From a virus, in the IMG/VR virus record IMGVR_UViG_3300030419_003692, positions 11,846-34,140 of that record: 22,295 nucleotides of DNA. One strand, written 5' to 3'. The notes under the pieces are model-generated. The model searched no databases. It was not told the origin of the DNA and saw nothing but the letters and a program-made list of their open reading frames with translations. Positions 1 to 7,514 of this stretch are shown in pieces. The position numbers and the translations under genes were made by a program. The number at the start of each line of letters is the position of its first letter. Position 1 is the first letter of the stretch.

Positions 1-149
1 TCTTTCTTAATGGTATGATAATGGAACCAGATGCATTAACGATAATGCAAAAAGGAACAACATTTGAAACACATATTAATCAAAATTCATTAGGATATTT
101 ATTATCGAGTGATGATGAAGTAGTTGCGTGGGGAAAATTTAATTCATAA
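1..149 (+). CDS. C-terminal end of an unidentified protein (partial)
   Basis: The frame with codons starting at base 3 is open from the window edge to a TAA at 147-149 and encodes the last 48 residues of a protein ending VVAWGKFNS. I do not recognise the family. The composition is mixed rather than the Ser/Gly/Thr-rich pattern of the fibre genes that follow. The gene belongs to the same strand and probably to the late structural region. About 30 bases after its stop comes the first copy of the TGATATTTATTA motif, so a new transcription unit may start there. Confidence 0.6.
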   Translation, partial: FLNGMIMEPDALTIMQKGTTFETHINQNSLGYLLSSDDEVVAWGKFNS

Positions 150-182
150 AAATAGGTATTCCCACATTGGTTTTACCATTTG

Positions 183-195
183 TTGATATTTATTA
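183..195 (+). promoter_or_regulatory. Candidate late-promoter motif, copy 1
   Basis: TTGATATTTATTA lies between the stop of the upstream gene and the zinc-finger ORF. The same core recurs near 4485, 7025, 7444, 10301 and 12141, each upstream of a + strand gene. This copy is unusual because the first ATG is only 2 bases after the motif. If the motif is a -10-type element, the small ORF would be leaderless or untranslated, and the 457 fibre would be the real target. Promoter function is inferred from recurrence and position only. Confidence 0.45.
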
Positions 196-197
196 GT

Positions 198-473
198 ATG
201 AGAAAACGACATTGGAAAAATAGAAAAAATCGAAAGTGTCCATCTTGTAGTAAGATTTTAACTTACACAAGGAAAGATGCTTTTGATAGAGCAGTAGGTA
301 ATAATAGTGTGTGTAAATCGTGTGCACAAACCGATAGGAAATTAACATTGGATACGATTGAGAAAATGAAACAACCAAAATCCACACAACATAAGAAAAA
401 GATTTCAAAATCAATTACAAATTGGTGGGTAGAGAAAAAACAAGAAGTAGAAGAATATGGCATTAATAGATAG
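198..473 (+). CDS. Small zinc-finger / NUMOD3-like protein (homing-endonuclease-type DNA-binding fragment)
   Basis: The 91-aa product from ATG 198 has two Cys pairs, C14-x2-C17 and C39-x2-C42, which could bind one zinc ion. A basic stretch near residues 63-77 (TQHKKKISKSITNWW) resembles the NUMOD3 DNA-binding motif found in phage homing endonucleases. No GIY-YIG or HNH catalytic motif follows, so it is either a stand-alone DNA-binding protein or the leftover of an endonuclease. An in-frame TTG at 180 is possible but falls inside the promoter-like motif. No Shine-Dalgarno precedes either start. The 3' end overlaps the next fibre gene by 17 bases. The Cys pairs are seen directly; the NUMOD3 comparison is from memory of the family, and the nuclease origin is inference. 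Confidence 0.55.
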   Translation: MRKRHWKNRKNRKCPSCSKILTYTRKDAFDRAVGNNSVCKSCAQTDRKLTLDTIEKMKQPKSTQHKKKISKSITNWWVEKKQEVEEYGINR

Positions 474-3354
474 TAAACAACTGAATCCTAAATTTACTGG
501 TTCGTTTACACTTTCTGGTTCAAACCAGACATTCGTAGGTAGTTCTGACTTTCAAGGTAGTGTTACTGCAAGTGGAAACATAAGTTCAAGTGCTAACATA
601 ACAAGTAATATTGTAAATGTAAACACAAGAGTTAAAGCTATTGGCTCTTCTTTAGAGTTTGCAGGTAATTCATTAGATTTTGTAGATGGTAGTTCTTTAA
701 ATTACCTTATGAGAGCTTCAGCATCTAATGCCGTTTCTTTATATTATTCAGGAAACAAAAAATTAGAAACCACTGCTGGTGGTGTAAATTTAACTGGTGC
801 TCTTACTGCAAGTGGTGATATTTTATTAGACGAAGACCAAAGAATATATTTTGAAGCAGACAAACAAACTTGGATGGAAGCCAATGGTGCAAATTTAGTA
901 AGAATAGTTACTAATAATAATCAAATGTTACTATTAGACCATCAGACTGGTAATAGAGCAGTATTTGGTAATGGAGCTAAAGTTTTTATAGGTGAAAATA
1001 ATAATGCATTACCATCAAATACATTAGAAGTGGATGGAACTATAAGTGGTTCAGGAATTTTATCCATTGATGGAAATATAACAGGTAGTGCAACAGCTTC
1101 ATTCGGACATATAAAGGGTGATGGTAGTGGTATAACAGGAATATTACCAAGTGGTATAAATGGACAACTTGGTATATTTGCAAAAACTGGTTCAATACAA
1201 TCTACACAAAATGATTTAGAAGTTACTGGTTCTCTAAATGTTCAATCTGCTTATACAGAGGCCGAACCAAGTTCTTCTACAGGTATAACTACGAATAATA
1301 TTACAAATGGATATCCAACATCTAATGCTTGGGGAACTGGTTTAGATGGAAGTTACTTTAATAATTTTAACAATACAACTCATGTGAGTGAAATTTTAAG
1401 ATTTATAGCAGGTGCAATGAGTCATTCATTAGATGTATCAGATGCCGCACCGAACACAAAAACATTTAGTAGTATAGATACTAATGAAAATAATTTAGGT
1501 AGTACTGATTCAATTAATGGATATGTTCCAACAAATTATTCTTCTATAGGAAATGCTACATTAGATTATTTAGTATATAAAGGTTGGGCAAGTGTTGGTT
1601 CAACAATTTTTAATGGTATTTCGGTGTATCACGATAATGCCTCTACATATAAAATAGATTTTGATTCAAATAGTGGTGGTTCAACTTCATTTAGTTCATC
1701 TGTAGATACAGAATTGTATGGATTGGGTGGTTTAAGTAGTGGGGCTGCAAATGCATTTGGTGTTAGAGTTATTGCTACAGCTTCATTTAGTGATACAGGA
1801 AGTGTTTCATCACCAAATGAAAGTTCTAATACATATACCACACAATCATTTAGAGATTATACACAATCATCTTTTGGAACATCAAATGGTTTAACATTAG
1901 CAAAACTTGTAACAGCTCAACCAGCAGTTATTCCATCGGCATATCAAGATGGTAAATTCATAGATGTAGGTGGAACTGATATGACAGGTACATTATCAAG
2001 AAAATATCACGCAAGTAAAACAAGTATGACAAGTGTATCTTCGAGTGGTTATTACAGATATCATGGGTTGAGTGTTGGTATAGTTAGTGGTTCACAAACT
2101 AATTATACATTTAAAAGTGGAACTACAAAGAATAGATTTTGGGCACCAGTTGACCAAATAGAAAGTGATATCGGAACGAATTCATTAGCAGATGTTGGAA
2201 CAACACACAAAAATTTAACTGCAACATCAAGAAGTTTAAGTGGAGTTCCTTACTTATTAGACTCTACTTTTGAAGTATCAACAAAAATTACAGGATTGTT
2301 TAATCCAATGTATGCCGCATCAACCACATTAGTGGATATGTCATCTACTTCAGTTGGGTTTGGTAGTGTTAGTATAAGTGGTGATACAATTTCTACAAGT
2401 GGTGGTTCAATACAAACAAGTGGTAAAGTTTTCCAAAGTGATGGAACTACTGCAGTGAATAGTGGTGTTCCAAGATATAATGATATAGCAATAGTTACCG
2501 CATCAGTTAGTTACGATAGTGGAAATGCTGATAATGTAAGTCAAACAGGACTTGGTGATTCTTCTTTCCAAGTACAAACAAAAGCAAGAAATAGAAATAG
2601 TTCACAATCTACATTAGATACTCAAACTATAAAATACCATACAGCAGGTGAGTTTGGACAACCAGTAGCAAGTGGAAGTTTGGCATTATATGGAAGAGCT
2701 CAAGGATATGATGGTGGAAGTTTAACTGGAACAAGTGAAGCATTTAGTGGAGAAGATTTTAGAATAGTATTAAATAATAATATTACATCGTTTAGTGGAA
2801 CTGCTTGGACTACGAGTTATGATTTAACTCACTTGGGTAATTATGATTTACAAGTAAAACCAGGATTCTTGGTAGACCCAGGTGGAACATATAGATATTG
2901 GTATGTAAACAATCATGGTAGTGGAACATACAAATATTATGTTAGAAGATTCCAAGATGGTAGCACAAGAACCCAGATGACAGTAGATGTTGGTAAGACT
3001 TTAGTGAATTGGAATTCAACTTCAGATGGAGTTGCAGTTGGATTGATATTAAAAAGTGGTACAAGTGCAGGTAGTAATACTTCAATTACAAATTGTAGAA
3101 TATATGACCCAAGTGCAACTACAGATAACTTAATTGAGAGTGGAATATCAAATGATAATCATAAGAATCCATTTTCAAGTAATGTAGATTTATATGGAAA
3201 TACAGGTGGTAGTGTAAGTTCAACTAATTATACCGTCCCAATAAGAAATGCTGATGGGATGTATTTAGATTCAAGTGATAATGAACTTTATGTGATAATT
3301 AGATATAAGGGAGACCCATCTCCTGTAACATCAATAAGTTTAGGATTTAGTTAA
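457..3354 (+). CDS. Large tail fibre / adhesin-like structural protein
   Basis: This 965-aa protein is strongly enriched in Ser, Gly, Thr and Asn. Its N-terminal part is made of short beta-strand-like units (FTGSFTLSGS, GSVTASGNISS, LTGALTASGDI), a pattern typical of trimeric phage fibres. The middle and C-terminal parts are less repetitive and rich in Tyr and aromatic residues (for example GTYRYWYVNN), which suits a globular or receptor-binding tip. The C-terminus reads DGMYLDSSDNELYVIIRYKG. No enzymatic motif is seen. The start is the ATG at 457, preceded by a weak purine-rich stretch (GAAGTAGAAG), and it overlaps the end of the zinc-finger ORF. The next fibre starts 10 bases downstream, so the two are probably co-transcribed. 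Fibre assignment is by composition and neighbours; receptor binding is inferred. Confidence 0.65.
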   Translation: MALIDSKQLNPKFTGSFTLSGSNQTFVGSSDFQGSVTASGNISSSANITSNIVNVNTRVKAIGSSLEFAGNSLDFVDGSSLNYLMRASASNAVSLYYSGNKKLETTAGGVNLTGALTASGDILLDEDQRIYFEADKQTWMEANGANLVRIVTNNNQMLLLDHQTGNRAVFGNGAKVFIGENNNALPSNTLEVDGTISGSGILSIDGNITGSATASFGHIKGDGSGITGILPSGINGQLGIFAKTGSIQSTQNDLEVTGSLNVQSAYTEAEPSSSTGITTNNITNGYPTSNAWGTGLDGSYFNNFNNTTHVSEILRFIAGAMSHSLDVSDAAPNTKTFSSIDTNENNLGSTDSINGYVPTNYSSIGNATLDYLVYKGWASVGSTIFNGISVYHDNASTYKIDFDSNSGGSTSFSSSVDTELYGLGGLSSGAANAFGVRVIATASFSDTGSVSSPNESSNTYTTQSFRDYTQSSFGTSNGLTLAKLVTAQPAVIPSAYQDGKFIDVGGTDMTGTLSRKYHASKTSMTSVSSSGYYRYHGLSVGIVSGSQTNYTFKSGTTKNRFWAPVDQIESDIGTNSLADVGTTHKNLTATSRSLSGVPYLLDSTFEVSTKITGLFNPMYAASTTLVDMSSTSVGFGSVSISGDTISTSGGSIQTSGKVFQSDGTTAVNSGVPRYNDIAIVTASVSYDSGNADNVSQTGLGDSSFQVQTKARNRNSSQSTLDTQTIKYHTAGEFGQPVASGSLALYGRAQGYDGGSLTGTSEAFSGEDFRIVLNNNITSFSGTAWTTSYDLTHLGNYDLQVKPGFLVDPGGTYRYWYVNNHGSGTYKYYVRRFQDGSTRTQMTVDVGKTLVNWNSTSDGVAVGLILKSGTSAGSNTSITNCRIYDPSATTDNLIESGISNDNHKNPFSSNVDLYGNTGGSVSSTNYTVPIRNADGMYLDSSDNELYVIIRYKGDPSPVTSISLGFS

Positions 3355-3364
3355 GAGATAAATT

Positions 3365-4486
3365 ATGGCAATTAATCAAGAAAAAAAATCAAATAGATTA
3401 CTCGGTGGTAGACGATTTACAAGTGCTGATTTAAACACTTCACAAGAAGCGTTTACTTCGGTATTAGATTTACAAGCATCTGAAATTTATACACAAGGTA
3501 GTTTGATACCTTCAAGTGGATTGCCTTATAGTGGAAGTTCACAGACTGGAAATATTTATACTGCTCAAAGTGATAATATAATGAAATATTGGTTTAGACA
3601 TCGATTAACTAAATCTAATGTTGATGAAGATGTTTGGTTCTTTATGAGCCCAACAGGAAGTGCAAGTGGAGTAACACCGCAGTTGATTCAAGATGGACAA
3701 CAAACTAATTTTATATCACCAAAGTATTCAATATCTTCATTAGCAAACGCAAATACTGAAGATGGAACACCTGGATATGGTATTAAAGTTTTTAAATCTA
3801 CATCAACAAATAGTGGTTCATTAGGTAGTAGTGATGTAGTATCAAGTAATGATTATCAGTTTGATTATAAAACTGGTGTATTACAATTTGAATCAGCATT
3901 AAGTTCAAATGAAATAGTTTACATGAGTGTTTATCAATATGTTGGAACAACACTTGCAACAGGATTAAATGTTGATGGAGATATAACTGCAAACAATTAT
4001 ATTGTTAGTTCATCCATCACCAATATAACAACACAAGAATTAAGTGGTTCATCTAAGTTCGGTGATACCATAGATGATACTCATCAATTTACAGGTAGTT
4101 TGAGTATTAGTGGTTCATTCACACCAACAAAAGATGATATAATGGATTTAGGAAGTTCAACCTTCCAATGGAAAGATTTATATGTAGATGGAACAGCAAA
4201 CATAGATACTTTAAGTTTGACAGATGGTTTCACCTACAATGGAGTAACCTTTAATACGAGTGGTAGTTCACATTTGAGTATTAGTGGTTCAAGCTTTGAT
4301 TTAAAAGCAACAAATTCTGATAATTTATTTACACTATATAATAATAGTGATGAAATATCAGTACAATTAGATGATAAGGTAATAGTTTTAGGAGCCAGAA
4401 GCACACCACCAACTGCCGTTGCAGGTGGAATGTATTATAGTGGTTCTGATGAGTGGTTTTTAGGGTATAATAATTCACCATCTTAA
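3365..4486 (+). CDS. Tail fibre-like structural protein
   Basis: This 373-aa protein opens with a basic N-terminus (MAINQEKKSNRLLGGRRF), probably a virion-attachment part. A central region follows containing IMKYWFRHRLTKSNVDEDVWFFMSP. From about residue 200 it has fibre-type units (FTGSLSISGSFTPT, STFQWKDLYVDG). The unit around WKDLYVDGTANIDTL is common in phage fibre shafts. The end (GGMYYSGSDEWFLGYNN) could be a small tip or trimerisation domain. It starts 10 bases after the 965-aa fibre with only a weak ribosome site (AGAGATAAATT), which suggests translational linkage. Its TAA stop lies within the promoter-like motif at 4485-4500. The exact fibre type is unknown. Confidence 0.6.
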   Translation: MAINQEKKSNRLLGGRRFTSADLNTSQEAFTSVLDLQASEIYTQGSLIPSSGLPYSGSSQTGNIYTAQSDNIMKYWFRHRLTKSNVDEDVWFFMSPTGSASGVTPQLIQDGQQTNFISPKYSISSLANANTEDGTPGYGIKVFKSTSTNSGSLGSSDVVSSNDYQFDYKTGVLQFESALSSNEIVYMSVYQYVGTTLATGLNVDGDITANNYIVSSSITNITTQELSGSSKFGDTIDDTHQFTGSLSISGSFTPTKDDIMDLGSSTFQWKDLYVDGTANIDTLSLTDGFTYNGVTFNTSGSSHLSISGSSFDLKATNSDNLFTLYNNSDEISVQLDDKVIVLGARSTPPTAVAGGMYYSGSDEWFLGYNNSPS

Positions 4487-4500
4487 TATTTATTAATGAA
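4485..4500 (+). promoter_or_regulatory. Candidate late-promoter motif, copy 2
   Basis: AATATTTATTAATGAA overlaps the stop codon of the preceding fibre gene and ends 30 bases before the ATG of the 471-aa fibre. A good AGGAG lies in the leader (TAGGAGAATAATAATG). It matches the extended form at 7025 (TATTTATTAATGAA) apart from A in place of G before ATATTT. Promoter role is inferred from recurrence. Confidence 0.5.
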
Positions 4501-4530
4501 AAACTATAGCCTACAAATAGGAGAATAATA

Positions 4531-5946
4531 ATGGCACAATGGAGAAAAGTAATAGTAAGTGGTTCGGCTGCAGAACTATCTTCTTTGACTTTAGACACTG
4601 CATTACCAGTAGCACAAGGTGGTATTGGTGCATCATCCCTTTCGGATAAAGCAGTTTTAATTTCACAGGATAGTGGTACAGATGCAGTTGGTGCCCTTGC
4701 TCTAACAACAAACGGAAGTATCGTAGTTGGTGGTACTAATGGACCGGCAGTAGAGGCAGCAGCAGATGTTGCTGGAACTGGTTTAACCGCTGTAACAGGT
4801 GACGGAACATTAGTAATCAATGTAGATGCTTCTCAAACACAAATAACATCGGTTGGTGCATTAGATGCGGGAAGTATAACCAGTAATTTTGGTTCTATAA
4901 ATAATGGTTCATCCGCTATAACCACTACAGGCACTATAACAGGTGGTTCATTAATAAATGATTCGACTGTAGCAGCAAGTAGAATCACTGGTTCATTTAC
5001 TGGTTCATTTGTAGGTGATGGAAGTAGTTTGACTGGAGTAGCTCAAGATATTGATAGTTTGAGTGAATTTAGTTCAACATCTTTCCATCAAACACAAGAT
5101 ATGTTCCATTTTTCAGATAATGGAACTGAAAAGAAAGTTAACTTTAGTAATTTACAAGATGGTATATTTGCTGATGTTAGTGGAGATGCCACAATCGCAG
5201 CAGGTGGTGCTTTAACAATTGCAGCAACATCAGTTGAGAATGGTATGTTAGCTGGTTCAATTGCAAATGCTAAACTATCAAACTCAACAATTAGTGGAGT
5301 TTCACTTGGTAGTAATTTGAATGATTTGACTGTGGATGATACTACTATTCAGTTAAATAGTGGAACTACATTTAATGGTTCAGCCGCAAGAACAATATCT
5401 GCCAAAACTGCAGCAATCGCAGATGGTGGAGCAGCACTTGCAACTGCAGACCAAATTCACACATTCTACACCACAGGTGGTAGTGATTTAGCAACTGCAT
5501 TAAATACAGATTTAGGTGGTAACTTTACAATCGGTAATCAAGCAAGTGATACTGCAACATTTAGTGGGCCAGTAGTTATTACTGGAAACTTAGATGTAAA
5601 TGGAACATTAACTACAATTGATAGTGCTAACTTGAGAGTTGCAGATAGATTTATCTACGCATCAAGTGGTTCAACAAGTGGTGATGGTGGATTAGTTGTG
5701 GGAACAGCAGCAGGTGTTGGAACTGCACTTGGATATGATGATAGTGCTTCAAGATGGGCTCTAACAAAAGCTGATGATACTGCAGAAAATGCAACATCAA
5801 TAACACCAAGACAATATGTAGTAAGTGTTAGTGGTTCAGCAGGAGCTGCAAGTGGAACACCAAGTGACTTTGGTTCAAGTGCAACTGATAGAATCGGTAT
5901 GATGCATGTTAATACTTCAAATGGAGATATTTGGATTTATAGTTAA
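4531..5946 (+). CDS. Tail fibre protein sharing an N-terminus with the S74 fibre
   Basis: This 471-aa Ser/Gly/Thr/Ala-rich protein begins MAQWRKVIVSGSAAELSSLTLD. That is closely similar to the N-terminus of the 221-aa S74 fibre (MPSWKKIITSGSDAALNSV), so both probably dock at similar virion sites. The shaft contains repeated units such as FTGSFVGDGSSLTGVA and PVVITGNLDVNGTLTTID, familiar from marine phage fibres. The C-terminus reads DRIGMMHVNTSNGDIWIYS. No enzymatic motif is visible. The start is supported by AGGAG 9 bases upstream and by the preceding promoter-like motif. A 101-aa helical protein follows after 22 bases. Function as a fibre is inferred from composition. Confidence 0.65.
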   Translation: MAQWRKVIVSGSAAELSSLTLDTALPVAQGGIGASSLSDKAVLISQDSGTDAVGALALTTNGSIVVGGTNGPAVEAAADVAGTGLTAVTGDGTLVINVDASQTQITSVGALDAGSITSNFGSINNGSSAITTTGTITGGSLINDSTVAASRITGSFTGSFVGDGSSLTGVAQDIDSLSEFSSTSFHQTQDMFHFSDNGTEKKVNFSNLQDGIFADVSGDATIAAGGALTIAATSVENGMLAGSIANAKLSNSTISGVSLGSNLNDLTVDDTTIQLNSGTTFNGSAARTISAKTAAIADGGAALATADQIHTFYTTGGSDLATALNTDLGGNFTIGNQASDTATFSGPVVITGNLDVNGTLTTIDSANLRVADRFIYASSGSTSGDGGLVVGTAAGVGTALGYDDSASRWALTKADDTAENATSITPRQYVVSVSGSAGAASGTPSDFGSSATDRIGMMHVNTSNGDIWIYS

Positions 5947-5968
5947 TTAATTTAAAGGGTTACAAAAA

Positions 5969-6274
5969 ATGGCAGTAAATGTTAAAGGTAATGTAAAGAG
6001 CATAGTGAATGAAGTAGCTAAGTTTAAGAAAGAAGAAATTGAATTCTTATTCGAAATGATTAAGAACTCTATGATTCCAGGTAAACACTTGGGTATTGCG
6101 ATGGAAGTTGTTACTAAACTTAAATCACAATACCAATTGTTGAATAGAAAAGAAGCTATTATTAAGAAAACAAAATCGAAAGATGATGTAGTTAAAGAAC
6201 AGATAAATGATATTCAACAAGAAGAAAAACAAAGACTCAAAGAAGAAGATGGTGAAATTTGGGTAGAAGAATAA
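5969..6274 (+). CDS. Small charged helical protein of unknown function
   Basis: I do not recognise this 101-aa protein. It is rich in Lys and Glu and looks almost wholly alpha-helical, with a C-terminal coiled-coil-like stretch (about residues 60-95, including QINDIQQEEKQRLKEEDG). There is no signal peptide or membrane segment. It lies between two fibre genes that share an N-terminal domain, so a role in fibre assembly or as a small chaperone is possible; that is an inference from position only. The ATG has AAAGGG about 9 bases upstream. Confidence 0.55.
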   Translation: MAVNVKGNVKSIVNEVAKFKKEEIEFLFEMIKNSMIPGKHLGIAMEVVTKLKSQYQLLNRKEAIIKKTKSKDDVVKEQINDIQQEEKQRLKEEDGEIWVEE

Positions 6275-6280
6275 ACTTTA

Positions 6281-6324
6281 TTGGCCTTGTTTGGCAACAA
6301 GGAAGTGGGCCGAAAGGTAACCAA
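6281..6324 (+). ncRNA. Candidate folded 5' leader of the S74 fibre gene
   Basis: The 69-base gap before the 6344 start can be drawn as a small three-way fold. Stem 1 is TTGG (6281-6284) with CCAA (6321-6324). Stem 2 is CCTTGTT (6285-6291) with AACAAGG (6296-6302), loop TGGC. Stem 3 is short, GCC-GAAA-GGT (6309-6318), with a GNRA tetraloop. The ribosome site AAGGAG (6329-6334) follows directly. No T-run follows, so it is not an intrinsic terminator. GC content is visibly higher than in the flanks. The pairing is visible by hand; any regulatory role is inference. Confidence 0.35.
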
Positions 6325-6343
6325 CCATAAGGAGATGAATTAG

Positions 6344-7009
6344 ATGCCAAGTTGGAAAAAAATCATAACGAGTGGTAGTGATGCTGCTCTAAATAGTGTT
6401 ACTAAGACAGGTGATTTTACACTTGATGTTTCAGGTAATATAACACTTGATGCTGATGGGGCCCAAATTAGATTAGAGGATAACGGAACAGAATTTGGTA
6501 GATTAAGTAGAGTTGCTTCTGATTTGGTTATTAAATCAATAAGTAATAACAATGATATATTATTAAAAGGTGTTGATAATAGTTCAACTATAACTGCACT
6601 TAAATTAGATATGTCAGAGGCAGGAAATGCACAATTCAACGCGAAGATATCAGGTTCAGAAATAGAAGCAAGTGGTGATGTTATTGCATACGGAACATCC
6701 GATGAAAGATTAAAAGATAATATGGTTTACATAGGGAAACCATTAGAAAAGATTGACAAAATTGGTGGTTATACTTTTGATTGGAATGAAAAACAACAAA
6801 CTTTTCGTGGAAAAGATATTGGAGTAAAAGCTCAAGAAATTGAAGCTGTACTTCCTGAGATAGTTACTACTCGGGCAAGTGGATACAAAGGTGTCAAATA
6901 TGAGAAGATTGTTCCTTTATTAATTGAGGGAATTAAGGCATTAAATCAAAAAGTGGAGCACCTTGAAAATCTTTTAGGGAAAAAAATTGCCCCTAAAGAA
7001 AATTCGTAA
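6344..7009 (+). CDS. Short tail fibre with C-terminal S74 intramolecular chaperone domain
   Basis: The 221-aa protein has an N-terminal docking-like segment (MPSWKKIITSGSDAALNSV), a short beta-rich shaft (about residues 20-112) and a C-terminal Peptidase_S74 intramolecular chaperone from about residue 115. The self-cleavage dyad is visible as S119-D-E-R-L-K124. Downstream are typical S74 features: GGYTFDWNEK, DIGVKAQEIEAVLPEIV and a C-terminal helix (IKALNQKVEHLENLL). In this family the domain drives trimerisation and then cuts itself off just before the Ser, here releasing about 103 residues. AAGGAG precedes the ATG by 9 bases, and the leader may be folded. The stop codon falls inside an inverted repeat. 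The family assignment is firm; the role in this virion is inferred. Confidence 0.85.
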   Translation: MPSWKKIITSGSDAALNSVTKTGDFTLDVSGNITLDADGAQIRLEDNGTEFGRLSRVASDLVIKSISNNNDILLKGVDNSSTITALKLDMSEAGNAQFNAKISGSEIEASGDVIAYGTSDERLKDNMVYIGKPLEKIDKIGGYTFDWNEKQQTFRGKDIGVKAQEIEAVLPEIVTTRASGYKGVKYEKIVPLLIEGIKALNQKVEHLENLLGKKIAPKENS

Positions 7010-7020
7010 TTTACGAATTT
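6973..7020 (+). repeat. Two adjacent inverted repeats at the end of the S74 fibre gene
   Basis: TTTAGGG (6973-6979) pairs with CCCTAAA (6991-6997) across an 11-base loop. AAATTCGTA (7000-7008) pairs perfectly with TACGAATTT (7012-7020) across a 3-base loop, and the TAA stop (7007-7009) lies in that second repeat. The following sequence is AT-rich but has no clean T-run, so it may be a weak terminator, an RNA 3'-end stabiliser, or a protein-binding palindrome just upstream of promoter-like copy 3. Confidence 0.35.
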
Positions 7021-7023
7021 AAA

Positions 7024-7040
7024 TTGATATTTATTAATGA
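7024..7040 (+). promoter_or_regulatory. Candidate late-promoter motif, copy 3
   Basis: TTGATATTTATTAATGA, followed by AG, ends 34 bases before the ATG at 7075. The leader contains AAAGGAG. This copy shows the fullest form of the shared motif. It starts 3 bases after the inverted repeat at 7000-7020. Promoter function is inferred from the repeated arrangement. Confidence 0.5.
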
Positions 7041-7074
7041 AGTTATAACACAATAATATAAAGGAGTTATAAAA

Positions 7075-7404
7075 ATGGCTGAAAACCAAACAGAAATCAA
7101 AGAAGCAGAAGTAGTTGAGGAAACATCTCAAATTAAATTTAGTGAGGAAGAACTTAAAAGTTTAACCGATTTAAGAGATGCTTATGCAACTATACAGAAT
7201 GATTTTGGTGTAATTAAAGTTAGAAAAGTTCTTGTAAATCAACAACTCGAAAATCTCGAAAATGCAGAAATAGAGTTAGAGACAAAATATGTTGAAGCAC
7301 AACAAAATGAACAAGAACTTGTTAAAACTTTAAATGATAAGTATGGTCCTGGTAATCTAAACCCAGAGACTGGTGAATTCACACCAATACCACCTGCTCA
7401 ATAA
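7075..7404 (+). CDS. Small acidic coiled-coil protein of unknown function
   Basis: The 109-aa product is acidic and mostly helical. From about residue 22 to 92 it looks like a coiled coil rich in Glu, Gln and Leu (for example QQLENLENAEIELETKYVEA). It ends in a Pro-rich tail (NPETGEFTPIPPAQ). I do not recognise a domain. Its first codons (MAENQ) match those of the gp26-like gene at 11160, including similar AGGAG leaders. It has its own promoter-like motif and stands alone between the fibre block and the sheath gene, followed by a hairpin. A structural or assembly role is inferred from position only. Confidence 0.55.
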   Translation: MAENQTEIKEAEVVEETSQIKFSEEELKSLTDLRDAYATIQNDFGVIKVRKVLVNQQLENLENAEIELETKYVEAQQNEQELVKTLNDKYGPGNLNPETGEFTPIPPAQ

Positions 7405-7411
7405 AAAAAAC

Positions 7412-7438
7412 TTCCCTACAAACTATCGTTTGGGAATT
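7412..7438 (+). terminator. Possible weak terminator / hairpin upstream of sheath gene
   Basis: TTCCC (7412-7416) pairs with GGGAA (7432-7436), continued by AAAC (7420-7423) with GTTT (7428-7431), loop TATC and a 3-base bulge. An A-run precedes and three Ts follow. It lies just after the stop of the 109-aa gene and before promoter-like copy 4. The T-tract is too short for a confident intrinsic terminator. Confidence 0.35.
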
Positions 7439-7443
7439 TAACA

Positions 7444-7460
7444 TGATATTTATATAAGAA
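7444..7460 (+). promoter_or_regulatory. Candidate late-promoter motif, copy 4 (sheath gene)
   Basis: TGATATTTATATAAGAA lies 54 bases before the sheath ATG. It shares TGATATTTAT with the other copies and diverges afterwards. The leader is long and AT-rich and ends with TAGGAG. Promoter function is inferred. Confidence 0.45.
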
Positions 7461-7514
7461 TATGTAAAATCTATATTCGAAATATAACTACTTAACATTT
7501 TTAGGAGAAAATAA

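Noticed and set aside
94-104. GATATTTATTA inside the C-terminal end of the first gene
   Set aside because: It is within coding sequence and another copy lies in the true gap at 183. AT-rich coding sequence will produce such matches by chance.
4329-4820. Minus-strand ORF of 163 codons
   Set aside because: It runs opposite two well-supported fibre genes and covers their promoter gap. The low-complexity translation is a shadow of Ser/Thr/Ala-rich coding.
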